This document shows positions 1 through 12,383 of a stretch of DNA of 64,000 nt, piece by piece. The notes beneath the pieces are model-generated. The model was given only the letters and a program-made list of their open reading frames with translations. It searched no databases and was not told the origin of the DNA. The first letter of the stretch is position 1; each line of letters opens with the position of its first letter. The position numbers and the translations under genes were made by a program. The stretch is from Alopecurus myosuroides (taxonomy: Eukaryota; Streptophyta; Magnoliopsida; Poales; Poaceae), in the NCBI GenBank assembly GCA_028641055.1, contig CM054059.1, forward strand, positions 109,442,263 to 109,506,262, given 5' to 3'.

Positions 1-603
1 ATCCTCGACGCTTTTCATTAGGATCATTGCATATCATGCATCCATTTGCGTCTTATCATCGTTATTGATTTCTTTGATCTTGGTTGAACCTACTATTTGT
101 GTGGTTATTTGAACTTCGTTATTATTGTAAGACTATGTCTCTACTATCCATCGTTCTATCTAGCTATTATGTGATGAAGACCATGGTGAGGTTATTTTTT
201 TTATCTACTATGAGATGAAGGCTATGGTGAGATTCTTTCTCTTGCAATGCAACCACTTCTATAAGATTACATCATGTCAAAAATTTGTTTTAGCAATCTA
301 TTTCATAGCTTATATATATACATCTCTAGTGCTAAACCTTCCACTTTTTAATCTCACAAATATACATGAATATCATGTTAACACCACCACTTGCTTAACA
401 TCACATATGTTATTGGTTTATGAAACATAGGGGAGATAGAAATCGCAATCATTACATCCCATTTGTTTACCAAATATGTATCTTATGATTGGGCACACAA
501 ATAGGGGGAGCCCCTCTATAACTTTTATCTCCTCGCAAATGGTTGTGCTAATTATCTTTAATACAAATCCGTGTGTTGTCATCAAACATAAAAATGGGGA
601 GAT
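1..603 (+). mobile_element. 3' internal tail of a Copia-type LTR element
   Basis: No coding sequence is visible. The stretch ends in an A/G-rich tract (about 588-603, AAAATGGGGAGAT) that looks like a polypurine tract, followed at 604 by TGAAAGGAC, an LTR-like start. SIRE/Maximus-type Copia elements of grasses have a long non-coding region between pol and the 3' LTR, and this stretch resembles one. The assignment rests only on the PPT and LTR-start signature. The element's coding part would lie left of the window. Confidence 0.35.
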
Positions 604-3600
604 TGAAAGGACATGTGTTTCATAATCTTATTTTGGTGTTTGATCACAACATGTGGACGATCTAATTTTCCCCTAAGCGTGTTTAGGTTTGCAAATGAAA
701 AGCTAGGGACTTTTAAGCATGTATAAATGAAAAAAACATGTTACCTAGGTACTCCATTACTTTGACAAAGCAACATTGAAGACGGTGCAAAAGGGGAGAA
801 AAGATAACAAGAAAATAGGAAATCAGGGCAGCCGGCCCTAGGCCAGGCTCCAGCCGGCTTTGTCACACCCCAGCTTTTGGACCATTGTAATATAGTATGG
901 GAGGCAAATTTGTGAGCCAACAAAAGCTTTTATAACATTTTTGTGTGTACCAATGTAAGTATGTTACCATGGTTATCTACGCAATACAAGCAGGATTTTC
1001 TCTTAAAAACAAATGTCATTTTTCCTGATGGTCACTAGTTGTTTCTCTGATGTTTTCCATACGATACCTTGAGTAATTTTTGTCCCAAGTGTTGGATCAT
1101 GGTTGTTTTCAACTTAAAAAATAATGCATGGCTTTGTTTGATTCAAGAAAACAAAATGGCATTTGGAAATATGGATGTTTTCTTTTAATTTTTCTATTAA
1201 AGTTTGTCCCTAGAAAAATTAGCCAACTACCTATTTCTAACACTTGTTTTCAATTAGTTAGATTATCAAGTTATATGTTTTCATGGCTTATATTTTGTCT
1301 CTGGTATGTGGACTACAAATCCATGGTCTTAGTTTGAATTATGAAGTTTGAAAACAAATAGTTGCATGCTTGTTTTTGTGCGAAGAAAATAACAGAGAAA
1401 GACATGGAATTTTAAAATAGGAGAAAACTGAAAGATACCCTTTTTCCACCTTGTTTTCATAGCCTTGCAAACTTACAAAAATATATTAAAAATTTCATTA
1501 CATGTTTAACAATGTCCAACTTGGAATTCCAAATTTGGAGTTCATTTGATAATTTAATCAATCATAAACATTTTGATGATTTTATCTGGTGTCAACACTT
1601 AGCAATTTGGCTAAGTCTTGTTTTTCTGAATTTTCTAGATCCTTATTTTGACAGAAGTTTGGGTGATTGTTTTTGTTCAAATGGAGAGGTGAGACCTTGC
1701 CAAACCTAATCACCTATGTTTACACTTGAGTTTGATGCCTTGGATTCTTTTTTGGTCGAGTAGAGAGAGAGGCGAGAGGGAAAAGAGAGAGCCGAAATAA
1801 GGGGGGACAGCCGCGGACACATAGTGCACGCTCACCGCACGCACTGTGGCCACGACGCCGTGACCAGCTCGCCTCCTCGCCGCCCAGCTGCAGTTCTCGC
1901 CACACCCTAAGCTCGTAGCCGCCCGTTGCTGTGCGCCACAACGCTCGCAGACGCCGCCCCGTGCCACCCGTGCCTGTGGCCATGCCGTGAGCACACCCCC
2001 GTTCCCGCGCGTATAAAACAACTGCGTGCTCCCACGCCTTGCCACACATCTCACTCCCCTCCACCGCATGTCCACTACACGCCCTTTCGACCCCGCTCGC
2101 TCGTTGTGAGCGACACATGGGAGATTTTCGCCGCCGGCCACCGCAAGCCCCCACCGCAGGTTGAGCTTGAATCGGTCATACCTAGATCTCCTCCATGCCC
2201 TAGTCGTGCTCCTCACCCTCGTGCGACCCTCACTGACCCCACACCGTGACCAATCGCTTGTAGGAACATCGTCGTCGTCCTCAGAGCCGCCGCAGACGCA
2301 CTGCACGCTGCCGTCGATTGGAGCCACCTCAGCCGCCGCCGTTTGCTCGCCTGCATGGCCTCGACCTCGTACGACCACCCCGACACCGTGCCACGGCCAT
2401 TCGTCGCCCCTAGGTAAGCCATACCGTGTTCCCGTTTCTCTGTCGTGCGCCGATGAGAGAGAGAGAGGGAGGGAGGAGGAAGAAGCCACGTGGGCCTATG
2501 ATCGCTAGATCAACGGAGCCCTTTGAAACCACGCACTCCCACGCAGAGAGTGCGTGCACGCGTGCCCGTAGGCTGGTTTCGCCGCTTGTTGGGCCGCGCC
2601 CGTGCAGACCTGGCCTGCGCCCTGTTTAGCCCCTGTAGTTTTATTCTTTTTAGAAAATAACAGAAATATGCACCCTAGATTTTTCCCTAGGAAAAATAGA
2701 AAAAGGGATTTTGTCCAAACCAAAAATCATGCATGTACCCTACCATTGTCTTAACCAGATCCAAGTGGTAGTTTTACTGTTTGAATTTTATTTTTGTAGA
2801 AATGATTATTCTTGCAGAAGCTATCTGTTGCACCATTATTAGCATAACTTTCAAAATAGAGACCCTAAAATTGCAAAATCAACTATTTTGGATATACCTT
2901 AGTGATACCTACCATCAGCACTTATCCTTGCATGCAAGTGAGCGTCCTAGAGAAAATTCCATGCATTTTGGTAAAAGACGAGAGAGCCCTTCTAGGATTT
3001 TTGTAGACTTTTTGGTGATGATTTTTTATGTGAATACAATTGTATGAGCTTGTGTATTATTAGTTATACCTAATCCTATCTTGGTATAATTTTTGGAGCT
3101 ACATAATAATTATGGTGTGCATAACTACATTTTGCATTTTTCTGTTTTTATTTATTCGTGTGTAAATGATTGTTATTAAATACTTGTGTATTATATCTTT
3201 GTTTACTAGCATGTGTAAGAGTGGTACTATCTGTTATTGTGTTTTTTTCTTACATAACTAGCATGTTAGTAAAAATTATCATGTTTGGAAGCTAGTAGAA
3301 ATACTTAATAACATATTATTGTTTTCTAGTATTTTTCTTGCATAGGAATTTGTGGCAAAGTAATATTGAGATTTAACGCCTAGACTTTTGTAGTTGAAAT
3401 GATGAGTCCAGTACCACTTTGGTACTGATTTTATGCTTGTGTCACCTCTGTTAGTTTTCACTTTTATTTATAGAAAATCATGAGTAGTTTTAACTAGAAT
3501 AAATTGGTTCCTTTATTTTCACTAGTATGAATATTGTTTTGATGCTTGTTTAGTGGGATACTATTTTCCCAAGTGTGACAAGAGGCATTGTGACCTCAAA

Positions 3601-4140
3601 ATGCCTTGGGAGGCTAGTGTAACACCCACTGATTCATTGCATTGTGGTGAGAAATGTAATTCCTCCACCATAGTCATGTTTACTAATAATCTTGTTTATT
3701 TTATGTGTGCATGTTAATTTTTGCCTTTGGAGAATTGAGTGATAGATTATATTGGGTGTTTCTTTATGTATGTGTTTCTATGTAATATTGTGTGCCTTAG
3801 TTGGATCTGATTGTGTGTCCCTTATTGCTTTTTACGACATTAGAAAACGAAGAAGGAGATATTGGAGAATAAGCTTATTTTCACTCTTGTTATTTCCAAG
3901 AGCAGGACTAGAACCAATACCAAGGCAAGCCATCCTAATGCTTGCTGTTACTATAATTATCATTATCTATCATGCGTGTTTCACTTCTGAAGTTTTACAA
4001 TTTTTTATTAACAAAACTATTTTTGTTGTGGCTATTACTACTATTAATATTATAAGTAACTATCACTCTGCGAGTAGTCAAACTTGGTGTTACCAAGCCC
4101 TTAGCCACCATATGATATATAAATACCACCAACCTTAATA
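604..4140. repeat. Degenerate LTR-derived DNA, no gene recognised
   Basis: AT-rich flanks surround a GC-rich core (about 1800-2640) containing a TATAAAA box at 2012-2018 and a splice-donor-like CTAG|GTAAGCC at about 2413. This is the architecture of the long Gypsy LTRs seen elsewhere in the window (compare 58995-63576). TGTCACACCCC at 861 could be an LTR start, but no matching CA end or target duplication was found, so limits and strand are uncertain. Open frames in the GC-rich core are best read as composition artefacts. Confidence 0.4.
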
Positions 4141-4359
4141 ATCTTGAAGTCCCTAACAAGACACCCTAAAATGTGTTTTGGTAAACAAAAGCTTTATGAA
4201 AAGACCTCGGTGGAAAGGTGGGACCTTGTTCACTTGAGGTGGCAAACAGAAAGGCTTTTGAAATGTTTTACAAAAGACACATAACCTAGTATTTGCTGGA
4301 CAACCAAGACGTACTAGCACTCGCTCTACCCGCTGCCTAGAAGGAAGCACCATCACTCT

Positions 4360-5338
4360 CCTCATGCAACCACATCCACCCACCTTTGGCATCAGCGACT
4401 TGGACACCCCAGAGCATCATCCTTGGCGCGCATCCTTTCCACCTTTTTGTTTGCGTGTAATAAATTGCCTTCGCACACTTGTCATGCGTGTAGGCTTGGA
4501 AAACATGTTAGGCTACCTTTTAATAATTCCAATTCCCAAGCTAGCTCTCCATTTGCTTTGATTCATTGTGATGTATGGACCTCTCCAGTTTTGAGTATTT
4601 CCAAATATCAATATTATCTCGTTATACTTGACGATTTCTATCATTACACATGGACTTTTCCTCTTCGTTGCAAATCTAAGGTTCACAATATACTTCGTAA
4701 TTTTCATTCCTACATACCCACGCAATTTTAACGCCCTATTCTCTCCCTTCGATCCGACGATAGCCGTGAGTTTAATAACCTAGCTACTCACAATTTTCTC
4801 ACTTAACATGGCATTCTATTTCAACTCACATTCCCTTACACCACTCAACAAAACGGACATTCCGAGCGCGTTCTTCACACGCTCAATGATAGTTTGTGCG
4901 CGCTCCTATTTCATGCCCATCTTCCTCCCAAGTTTTGGGCCGAAGCACTAAACACCGCCACGTATTTTTTGATCTTCGTTCTTGTCGTCCATGTAGCTTT
5001 TGTACTCCTCACGAGCTCCTTTTTGGACTTGCACCGTAATATCAACATCTTTGTATTTTTTGTTCTCTATGTTATCCAAACATTGTTGGCACAACGCCTC
5101 ATAAGCTTGCTCTTGCTCTATCGCGTGTGTCTTCCTTGGGTACCCTAATGATCATCGCAGGTATCGATGTTATGATCCTAACACTGGTCGTGTACTAATC
5201 TCTCGTCATGTTCTTTTCGACGAGACTGTTTTTACTTTCAGGGATCTCACCGCCGTCATGACCTCACCGGCTCCATTTGTGCCTCTCTTGCACGACGATG
5301 CGCCGGTCTTCATCCCCGTCCAGCCGCTCACGTGATAT
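4360..5338 (+). pseudogene. Degenerate Copia pol, left part (gag-pre-integrase and integrase)
   Basis: Frames around 4400-4731 read a Copia gag-pre-integrase end (LGHP, then CHACRLGKHVRLPF), followed by the integrase start (IHCDVWTSP, VILDDFYHYTW). The D-x-E part follows after a stop at about 4729 (LRSDDSREF, TTQQNGHSERV). Further frames run through FWAEALNTA to a degenerate GYP...CYDPNTGRV region at about 5140-5200. Stops and frameshifts at several points make it non-functional. The element resumes at 10127 after the LTR-like insertion and stops abruptly at 10818, within the start of reverse transcriptase. No LTRs of this element are visible. Confidence 0.8.
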
Positions 5339-5470
5339 GTGGCACGAGCTCAACGCCACATACACCCCCTAGCTGCTCCGCTCGCGACCCCGCCAACCTT
5401 GCCTGCTCCCATCGCAACACCGCTAGCCTCACATGCCCCGATAGTGCTCTCGCTTAGTTTTCCTACCGCG
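5339..5470 (+). repeat. Left copy of a ~132-bp direct repeat in the Copia linker
   Basis: GTGGCACGAGCTCAACGCC begins a stretch that recurs with about 85-90% identity by eye at 10124-10254. Both copies encode the Ala/Pro-rich spacer between integrase and reverse transcriptase (PLAAPLATPPT, PAPIATP). Between them lies the 4.6-kb insertion 5484-10121. Because LTR-element target duplications are about 5 bp, this is more likely a pre-existing tandem duplication of the linker than a target duplication. Confidence 0.75.
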
Positions 5471-5483
5471 CACGTGATATATG

Positions 5484-8400
5484 TGCGGTGACCCAGCATG
5501 CCACTGCATGTTGTAGTACGCAAGTCGTTGACATAACCCTCGCAGAACACCGTTCCGCAAATATTACATCCCTCAGGGTGGTACAACTGAAAAATTGCGG
5601 GACTTGATTTTCATACAAACATATATTACAAAACATAGTGTGCAGGCAAGATAATGATCTCAGGATGAGGTCATCTCATTATTGAAATCATAACAACAAC
5701 TGAAACGTAAAGTAGGTGCATACACGGGAACTCAACAACCCAATATAGAAGTTCAAGGCTGCTCGATTCAATCGTGCTTAGGTATTGGTTTCTAGACCAG
5801 GCTAAACCTAGCCAGACTCTGTCCCATCTGGACTGGCTCCGTACTGGATGGTGTAATCCACCCCTTCAACTCCTCTAAGGAGATCTGACTCCTCGTAGTA
5901 GATGTCTTCTTGGCCTCCGATGATGTTGAAGGATGCTACCTCGAGGTTCTCATAGCCTAAGCAGGGGGTCAGACGGGAACGAATGAGTAGCCAACATTAC
6001 CCAAGAAGTTTATTAAGTAAGGTGGGTGGTTGATGCACTACCTATAGTCCTCGACTCTAAAGAGTCTAGACTAATGCAGATTTTGAGTGAAAATGTTTCT
6101 TCAAGCGGTTGCTTTTACTTTGGAAAACTATACCCTCCAGACCATCACATGACTAGAACTTCATGGAGTTGTCTTTCCTGTAGCGTTTGCAGCACCTTCC
6201 TGGAACAGAGGGTAACATGCCATATCCTTCTACACTCTGCATAGGTGCGTTACTTTACCCATAGGTGATCAAGACCATGTTGCGCAACCATACGCGCATT
6301 CCTGTCCACACCCACTTAGGTGCGGGGCCCGGTTGTTGATCCAAACCAAACCATACTTTTTGCACAACACATGCCCACCCATTTCTGCCACATAGGTTTA
6401 ACCCCTCATTCTACCCCTCACGATAGATATCTAGGCGCCCCGGGCAGACCATCATAGACCCCAAAGTCCATGAGAATTAAGCGGTTCCACCCATGTGCAT
6501 GTAGTCTCGCAAGACCTACAGGGAACGGCTATGGCAGCCCGTTGACATGCGAACGGGAAAAGATCACAGCTGGCTTACTCGCCCCATACAAGACCCATGG
6601 TTAACGCGGTATTTACGGCACACCGAGTTCTGATGGCATTTGTGGTTAAATCCTAGGTAATACTTTCCCATGCAGATGGAACCTTCGTTTGACCTATTCG
6701 TCTTACCATGGTCCCATCCGGCCACCAAACAGAACACTACCACTCAGGTAGTCATATTATTATAAAAATAGGATCATGCATTCTTTTAAGAATAGGTGGT
6801 ATTACTATAGGGTTTTTGAATATAGTTCTTAGGAAATATTTCAGAGGACATGAGAAAGTGATGAACTTGTCTTGATACGGATCGGTAGTGGAGGCTGGTG
6901 CAACTCCCGATTTCCTTGTTCTACAAAACACCATCATTGTCTGATAAGGACAATGTTTAAAGAAGCAAATGATGCTATTATGCATCGTAATTACATGCAT
7001 GCATTTTTCTTGTAATTGATTTTAATTGTTCAAGAAAATGTGGGATTTAATTATTTTAGAATATTAACTTCTATTTAAATTAATTATCTTTTTTCTTTGA
7101 TAAATCAGAGAATAAAGAATTAATATTTTTTTACAAAAATTAGGCACTAAAATTATATAAGTTGGTATTTATGAGTAAAGAATTAAGAATATCATTATTT
7201 TCAATTATTTATTATTTTTACTTATTTAATAAAAATATTTATATTTATATGATTTGGGTAAAAATATATATTCTAAAACTAATTTAAACTGCTTGAGCTT
7301 TTGGAGTATTTGAATTGGTGAATTTTTAGTATTTTATTTATTAATTTCTGAATTTTCTTGATTTGTTTATAGGGCTGTGATTTTCCTTTTAGGAAAATTG
7401 GTCAAAAGACCAAATTGCCCTCAGGCTGACAGGTGGGCCACCCACCAGTGGATTAGGGTCAACCCACTCGGGTGAACCCGAGCAGGCTCCCACACTCGGG
7501 CTCGCACCCCTGTTCCCTCAACCCCTCTCTCCCCGCTCGTGCCCTCTAGCGACCGTGACGCCGCCGCCGTCCAGGAATTAATCCGGCCGGCCTCGATGAT
7601 CTCCGCCGCCGTGCTTGACACATCCATACGCGCCTTGAGATGCTCCACCTCCTCATCCCCGTCGATCTATTTTTTGCCCCCGGTAACGGCCGTGCGCCAC
7701 CCTAGCTCTCCGCCTAGGGTTTCAGTGGACACACGCCCCGTCGCCACCACTGCTCCTACGTTGCTCCTAGGGTCCTCCCTGGTCTGTGGGTGCTGCTATG
7801 GCTTCCAGGCGTCCGGCTTCGAGCGGTGCTGTCGCAGAGGAGGTGTTGCGCCGTCGGGACTGCTCCCGACGAGCAACTACAGCCCAATTTGCCTCCCTCG
7901 ACATTGCTACGCCGCCTGGCTATGACTACCACGACGGTGGTCACCTGTAAGCACTCCTCCCTCTCCTGTCTTCCACTCTTCCTCTCTGCTTCCTCTCCCT
8001 CTCTTCTGCCCTTGCTCTGGAACCAGGCCATCGAGCATGTGTTCATGCCATGAGGAATTCTATTTGTTTCCATTTGATGCTGGTACTTTGGTTGCTACTG
8101 CTTGTGCTATGAAGTTCTATATATAGACGTGCTAGTGATTATTTCAGAGGATGCCTTGATGCTGTGCTTGTTAGAAACTGGAATTTCCTCCAGCTTGTGA
8201 AGTTATGTGAATGATTTCTAGCCTGGTAGTGACTATTGTTGCTCACTAATGCTGTGCATTTATTAAAGACTTAGACCCTAATTTGGTTGAGGAGGATTTG
8301 AGGCTATCATTGTCAAATAATTTCTAGTGGTTGATTTGGCTAGCCACTGGTTATGTGATACATATGCTTTCTGGTATCCTGGTCTTCCTATGGCTAGGAT

Positions 8401-10121
8401 CTATGCAGAACACCAATTGGTACTTATGTTGATTTTGGCCCTCCTGTGCTATGCTCATAACAGAGAACAACCTTGTGTGTGCTACTCTGAACTTTAGTTC
8501 AGAGAATGTGCCACTGCCCCTTTTGGTTACTCTCAGATCACCTCGGACATGCCCTATTTGTTTCCCCTCTGTATAATTACTGGTTCCTGATGCAACTTGT
8601 GGTGTCTTTCTTGTGATGAGGTGTTAATCCACTGGATTAATGCGCATCAGCTAGTCACTGCAGGCCTGTGTGTTTAGGAACACTTACTTAGCCTATTTGC
8701 TTATGATTTGTGCTCCTCGTAGCTATTTAAATTGATAAGAACCAGATACTTGCTTGATCTTATTGCCCCTAAGCATATTAACTGATAAGAACAGTTGTTG
8801 TAACTTATTTTACCCCTGGCCAGTGATGCAAAGCCTAAGGACCAAGTTTAAATAAGAACAGATGCTAGATTTGATCAATTTAATTCCCAATGATGAACTT
8901 TAGCATAGCACTTCTATGCCTATCCGAGGGAAATACCCCCAGCCTGCTCTCTGTGCATGATCTAGCAATTACTTGCTAGATGGCGTCTAGTTAACAACCT
9001 GGGGCTTGTTGGTTATGGATGGTTTGTGTGCTTGTGGTATGCTTGCTGGCCTAGCTTAACCTCCGGCCCTACTCCTCCACTTCTTGCTTGGCCTTGTGGA
9101 TATCTTGCTGGTCTTGTTTCTCCTTCAGTCCTGCTCCTCCACTTCTAGCTTGGCCTTGTTAAAACCTTACTGGATCTCTAATCTCACAAGGTTATAGTGG
9201 TGAATTGATATGTGGTGGATTATGGTGTTAGGGTTGTTTTTGCTAAAGCTGTGCAGGTCAAGCAGTGACAAGGGAAAAGTGATTATGGTCTCCGCCCTCT
9301 CCACGGATGCTATCTCTTTTATCCGATCCCTGTAGTGGTAAAACATAGAGGCATGCATCTCTGTGTGTGACATGTTCCTGCTTCATACGGTTGAGATCTT
9401 TTGCATGTACATGTGTTAGTATTATCCAAGAATTATCATTCTTTTCACTGAGGCTAAGCTTGATTTGAACATATACTACATGAGTTTACTTAATCCTATG
9501 ATGAGCTTAGCAGTGAATCTCACTGCCAGTCTGAGGGTACTAATCCCACACTTCACCTTTTGTTTTCTTTTGCTTCATGTTTGTTTTGCAGGTATAGAAG
9601 ATGAGCTTTGAAGACTAGAATAGTTAGTAGGGCTTGTTTAGGGAATAAACTTATAATTATTCCTTTGTAACAATTACTTGTAATTTCCTATTTTGGAAAA
9701 TAATGTAATGACTCTGTAATATTGTGGTATAATCAGTAAAGCTTATATTTTATTTTTATAGTTCTTTACTTAATTAGAATTGAATAAAAACTGTCATTAC
9801 TTAAATGTTTCAAAATTAATTAATAACTAGTGTTTATAATTTCCAAATCAACCAATTTGAATTCGAATTCCAAATTCAACAACCTTTTGTTTTAAAAGTT
9901 TAAATTGAATCCCTAAATTCAAATATCACCAAGAGGTCATGTCGAAATTCTCCCCTTTTTCCCTCATCAACCCTACTCTGTAAGCCAGGAAGACAGTGCC
10001 ACCCTGATTACTCCAGGGTTTTAGTTTTGCGAAAATTTATTCGAGTTTTGCAAACACATGCATACAGATGCACAAATGCTATTTCTACCCTCCGCGAGTT
10101 CCTGAACACTAGGACATTACA
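5484..10121 (-). mobile_element. Long LTR-like insertion (solo-LTR-like, minus strand), possibly composite
   Basis: On the minus strand the block begins TGTAATGTCCTAGTG at 10121 and ends GGGTCACCGCA at 5484. The flanks are ATATG and ATGTG (an imperfect 5-bp target duplication, 4/5). It carries no PBS, gag or pol, as expected for a solo LTR or a LARD-type LTR. The minus strand has an acceptor-like CTGCTTAG followed by an acidic open frame (5956 to the stop at 5808). However, the GC-rich core at about 7390-7960, a donor-like CACCTGTAAGCAC at about 7945 and an acceptor-like TTTTGCAG at about 9592 all read on the plus strand. A second plus-strand LTR may therefore be nested inside, but its ends could not be fixed. 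Confidence 0.5.
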
Positions 10122-10123
10122 AT

Positions 10124-10254
10124 GTGGCACGAGCTCATCGCCACAGACCACCCCTAGCTGCTCCGCTCGCGACACCGCCAACCTCGCCTGCTCCCATCGC
10201 GACACCCGTAGACTCACATGCCCCGACAGTGCTCAAGCCAGTTTCTCTGCCGCG
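10124..10254 (+). repeat. Right copy of the ~132-bp Copia-linker direct repeat
   Basis: Partner of 5339-5470. It starts GTGGCACGAGCTCATCGCC immediately after the right end of the LTR-like insertion. It continues into the C-terminal linker and reverse transcriptase of the same decayed Copia element. Confidence 0.75.
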
Positions 10255-10818
10255 ATAGGGAACTCGTCTGGATAGACCGCTTCAAACTTGGAGTCTGCCC
10301 CGGCAGAAAATTCGCCCATTTCTTCTGCCACGACAACGTCGCCATCAGCTACACCATCGCCTGGTAATGGCTCGTCCTCCTCGATTGCTTCCTCGACTGC
10401 TCGTGGCAGTTTTGCTCCAGCGGTGCCTCCCCACGTGGCGCCTCACTCTCACACCACGCAGACCCGCGCCATGCACGACATTGTTTAGCCCAATCAGTAG
10501 CTACGTGACTACGTCTTGGAGGCCTCCACAACTGCTCTGTCACCTCTGTCGTTCTCTGCTTGCTCGACTCTTCGTGATCCAAATTGGGTCGCCGCTATGG
10601 AGGAATGATTCAACGCTCTCCAAGCCAACTCGACATGGGAGCTTGTTCCTTGACCTCGTGACGCCAATGTCATCACTAGCAAGTAGGTTTTCGCCGTAAG
10701 CTGAACTCTGACGGTTCTTTGGCTCGCTATAAAATTCAGTGGGTCGTACGTGGTTTCAATCAGCGACCCGCCATTGATTCGGGCAAGACCTTTTCTCCCA
10801 TTGTGAAGCCTGCCACCG
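10255..10818 (+). pseudogene. Degenerate Copia pol, right part (start of reverse transcriptase)
   Basis: Translations in changing frames give the N-terminal Copia RT signature: DPNWVAAMEE, FNALQANSTWELVP, DANVITSK, then LARYKIQWVVRGFNQRP and FSPIVKPATV. Several stops and frame changes are present. Homology ends at about 10818, where the sequence switches to H2B upstream DNA, so the rest of RT and RNase H is missing. Confidence 0.8.
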
Positions 10819-11472
10819 TGCTCGGAATAAGAATAGGAAAATCAGTAGTTACGGTGGGTCAGTGGTGGGACGCTCGGGTGCAGGCGGCCTATAGATCTGC
10901 TGCGGATTCATTGACGGAGAAGAAAGTGGAGGAGCCACCGGTGGATTGCAAAAATGGGGAGATGACCGAATGGGTGAGAGGTGAGGGCTATGTCTAGCGC
11001 GAAATAACGCTAGAATTGCGCCATCCCCGCGCACATCCCGGGCCCGCTTTTTGCAGCTGTGCGGCCTTGCTCCATGAAAACTTCCCATTCCGTTTCTAGC
11101 GGGTTTGGCCCAACGGTGGTTTAAATATCGTGCATGAAACCAACCAAACAACCCATTCGCAGCTGCCAGGTCTGGTTGGAACTCCTGCAGGCTACCAAAC
11201 GCGCCCATGACAGTTACGTCTATAACGTTTTCATAACATTGGATCCCATCGCCGCATCCAAGAAAATTTCCGCTAGTTGCCATGCTCGGAATAAGAATAG
11301 GGAAATCGGTAATTACCGTCAAAACAATTTAGCAATGCAAAGCTTTCCTCTACAGCCAGGCGGAAGCTAACTGAGCACAACAAATACAAAATCTAACCTA
11401 AAAGCAGCCGATTCCAAATTTCTAGTTAGCAGTAGTATTGTCGAAACACAAACTTAGATTCTCACGGAACCA
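10819..11472. other. H2B-1 upstream DNA with a 34-bp duplicate and a possible transposon fragment
   Basis: A 34-bp segment at 10819-10852 (TGCTCGGAATAAGAATAGG...) recurs at 11283-11316 with 3 mismatches. The right copy is the native one, because the H2B-2 upstream region has the same surroundings (41560-41600). The DNA between the copies has on its minus strand a start like GGGCGCGTTTGGTAG (about 11205) and an open frame beginning MNPQQIYRPP. This suggests a PIF/Harbinger end, but no second terminal repeat or target duplication was found. From about 11230 to 11472 the sequence aligns with the H2B-2 upstream region. Confidence 0.4.
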
Positions 11473-11480
11473 AGAAAAAC

Positions 11481-12015
11481 CAAAGTTTAAAATAGCGGGC
11501 TATTGCATATAGCCCTGGCGATTTCAAAAGCTATGAAAGGCTATAGCCGGACTATAACCATATAGCCGTTTTGCTAGAATATTGAAAAATAGTAAAATTT
11601 AGACAACATATAATCATTTATATATTATTATTCACAAACACATAATGTAACAACATAATCATATAAGATGAACGAACAATCAGGAGTTTAAATAACAACT
11701 ATTCATGACACAGTTCAGCAGTTCTGAAACCAGGTCGTTATGGGTCGCACTCGCACCTCACAACAACAATTAAACAACCAACGGTGATTGATTTGGGCTC
11801 CAAAATTGACGGAGGTGACAAATATTGGTCCAAAATTTTTGGTCCCCTAGACGAGATATAGTCGGGCTAAGAGGCTATGTCCGGGCTATATCCATACAGC
11901 CGGGCTATTAGCGGCTATTCTCCATATAACCTATAAAGGCTCTAGCCGTAGCCCCGAGTCTCTCGGAAGGATATAGCCTGGCTACAGCGGCTATAGCGGG
12001 CTATTTAAAACTTTG
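11481..12015. mobile_element. hAT-type MITE (535 bp) upstream of H2B-1
   Basis: Terminal inverted repeats CAAAGTTTAAAATAGC (left) and CAAAGTTTTAAATAGC (right, read inward) are flanked by a perfect 8-bp target duplication AGAAAAAC at 11473-11480 and 12016-12023. An 8-bp duplication is diagnostic of the hAT superfamily. The ends carry many short GGCTATAGCC-like subterminal repeats, typical of hAT transposase-binding arrays, and there is no transposase frame, so the element is non-autonomous. It lies about 130 bp upstream of the first histone octamer of H2B-1 and is absent from the H2B-2 copy. Confidence 0.9.
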
Positions 12016-12142
12016 AGAAAAACACGGCCGACAAGGCCTGCAAGCACGGGTCTGAATAATCCATTTCCCTTTGCTCCTACTCACACTACTTGGCTCCTTT
12101 GCGGCATCTCGTTTCCCGCCACACAACTTTTGGCACCGCAGC

Positions 12143-12269
12143 GATCCGCGCCGAAGCATATCATGGCCATCCAGCGGAAAACACGCTAAAGCATCGCGAC
12201 CCTCCACCTCAGCGATCCGCGGCACGCACCGCTCCACCAATCATTGCGCAACTCTTCTCCGCTATAAAT
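12143..12269 (+). promoter_or_regulatory. H2B-1 core promoter: two reverse octamers, CCAAT and TATA
   Basis: Two perfect copies of GATCCGCG lie at 12143-12150 and 12214-12221. This is the reverse complement of the plant histone octamer CGCGGATC, known to drive S-phase and meristem expression of histone genes. A CCAAT box is at 12237-12241 and a TATAAAT box at 12263-12269, 115 bp before the ATG. The layout implies replication-linked expression; that regulation is inferred from the known motifs. Confidence 0.85.
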
Positions 12270-12383
12270 TCAACCCCGGCCTCTGCCTGTTTCGCATCGC
12301 ATTCCAATCCTCAGATTCCCCACCAACCCACCTATTACCTTCCCTCCCAGCTCAAGCACCGTTCCCCTCCGGAAGCACCATCC

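Noticed and set aside
1710..2489. A 259-codon minus-strand frame in GC-rich DNA
   Set aside because: Overlapping frames on both strands, low complexity, and LTR-type promoter context point to composition rather than a gene.
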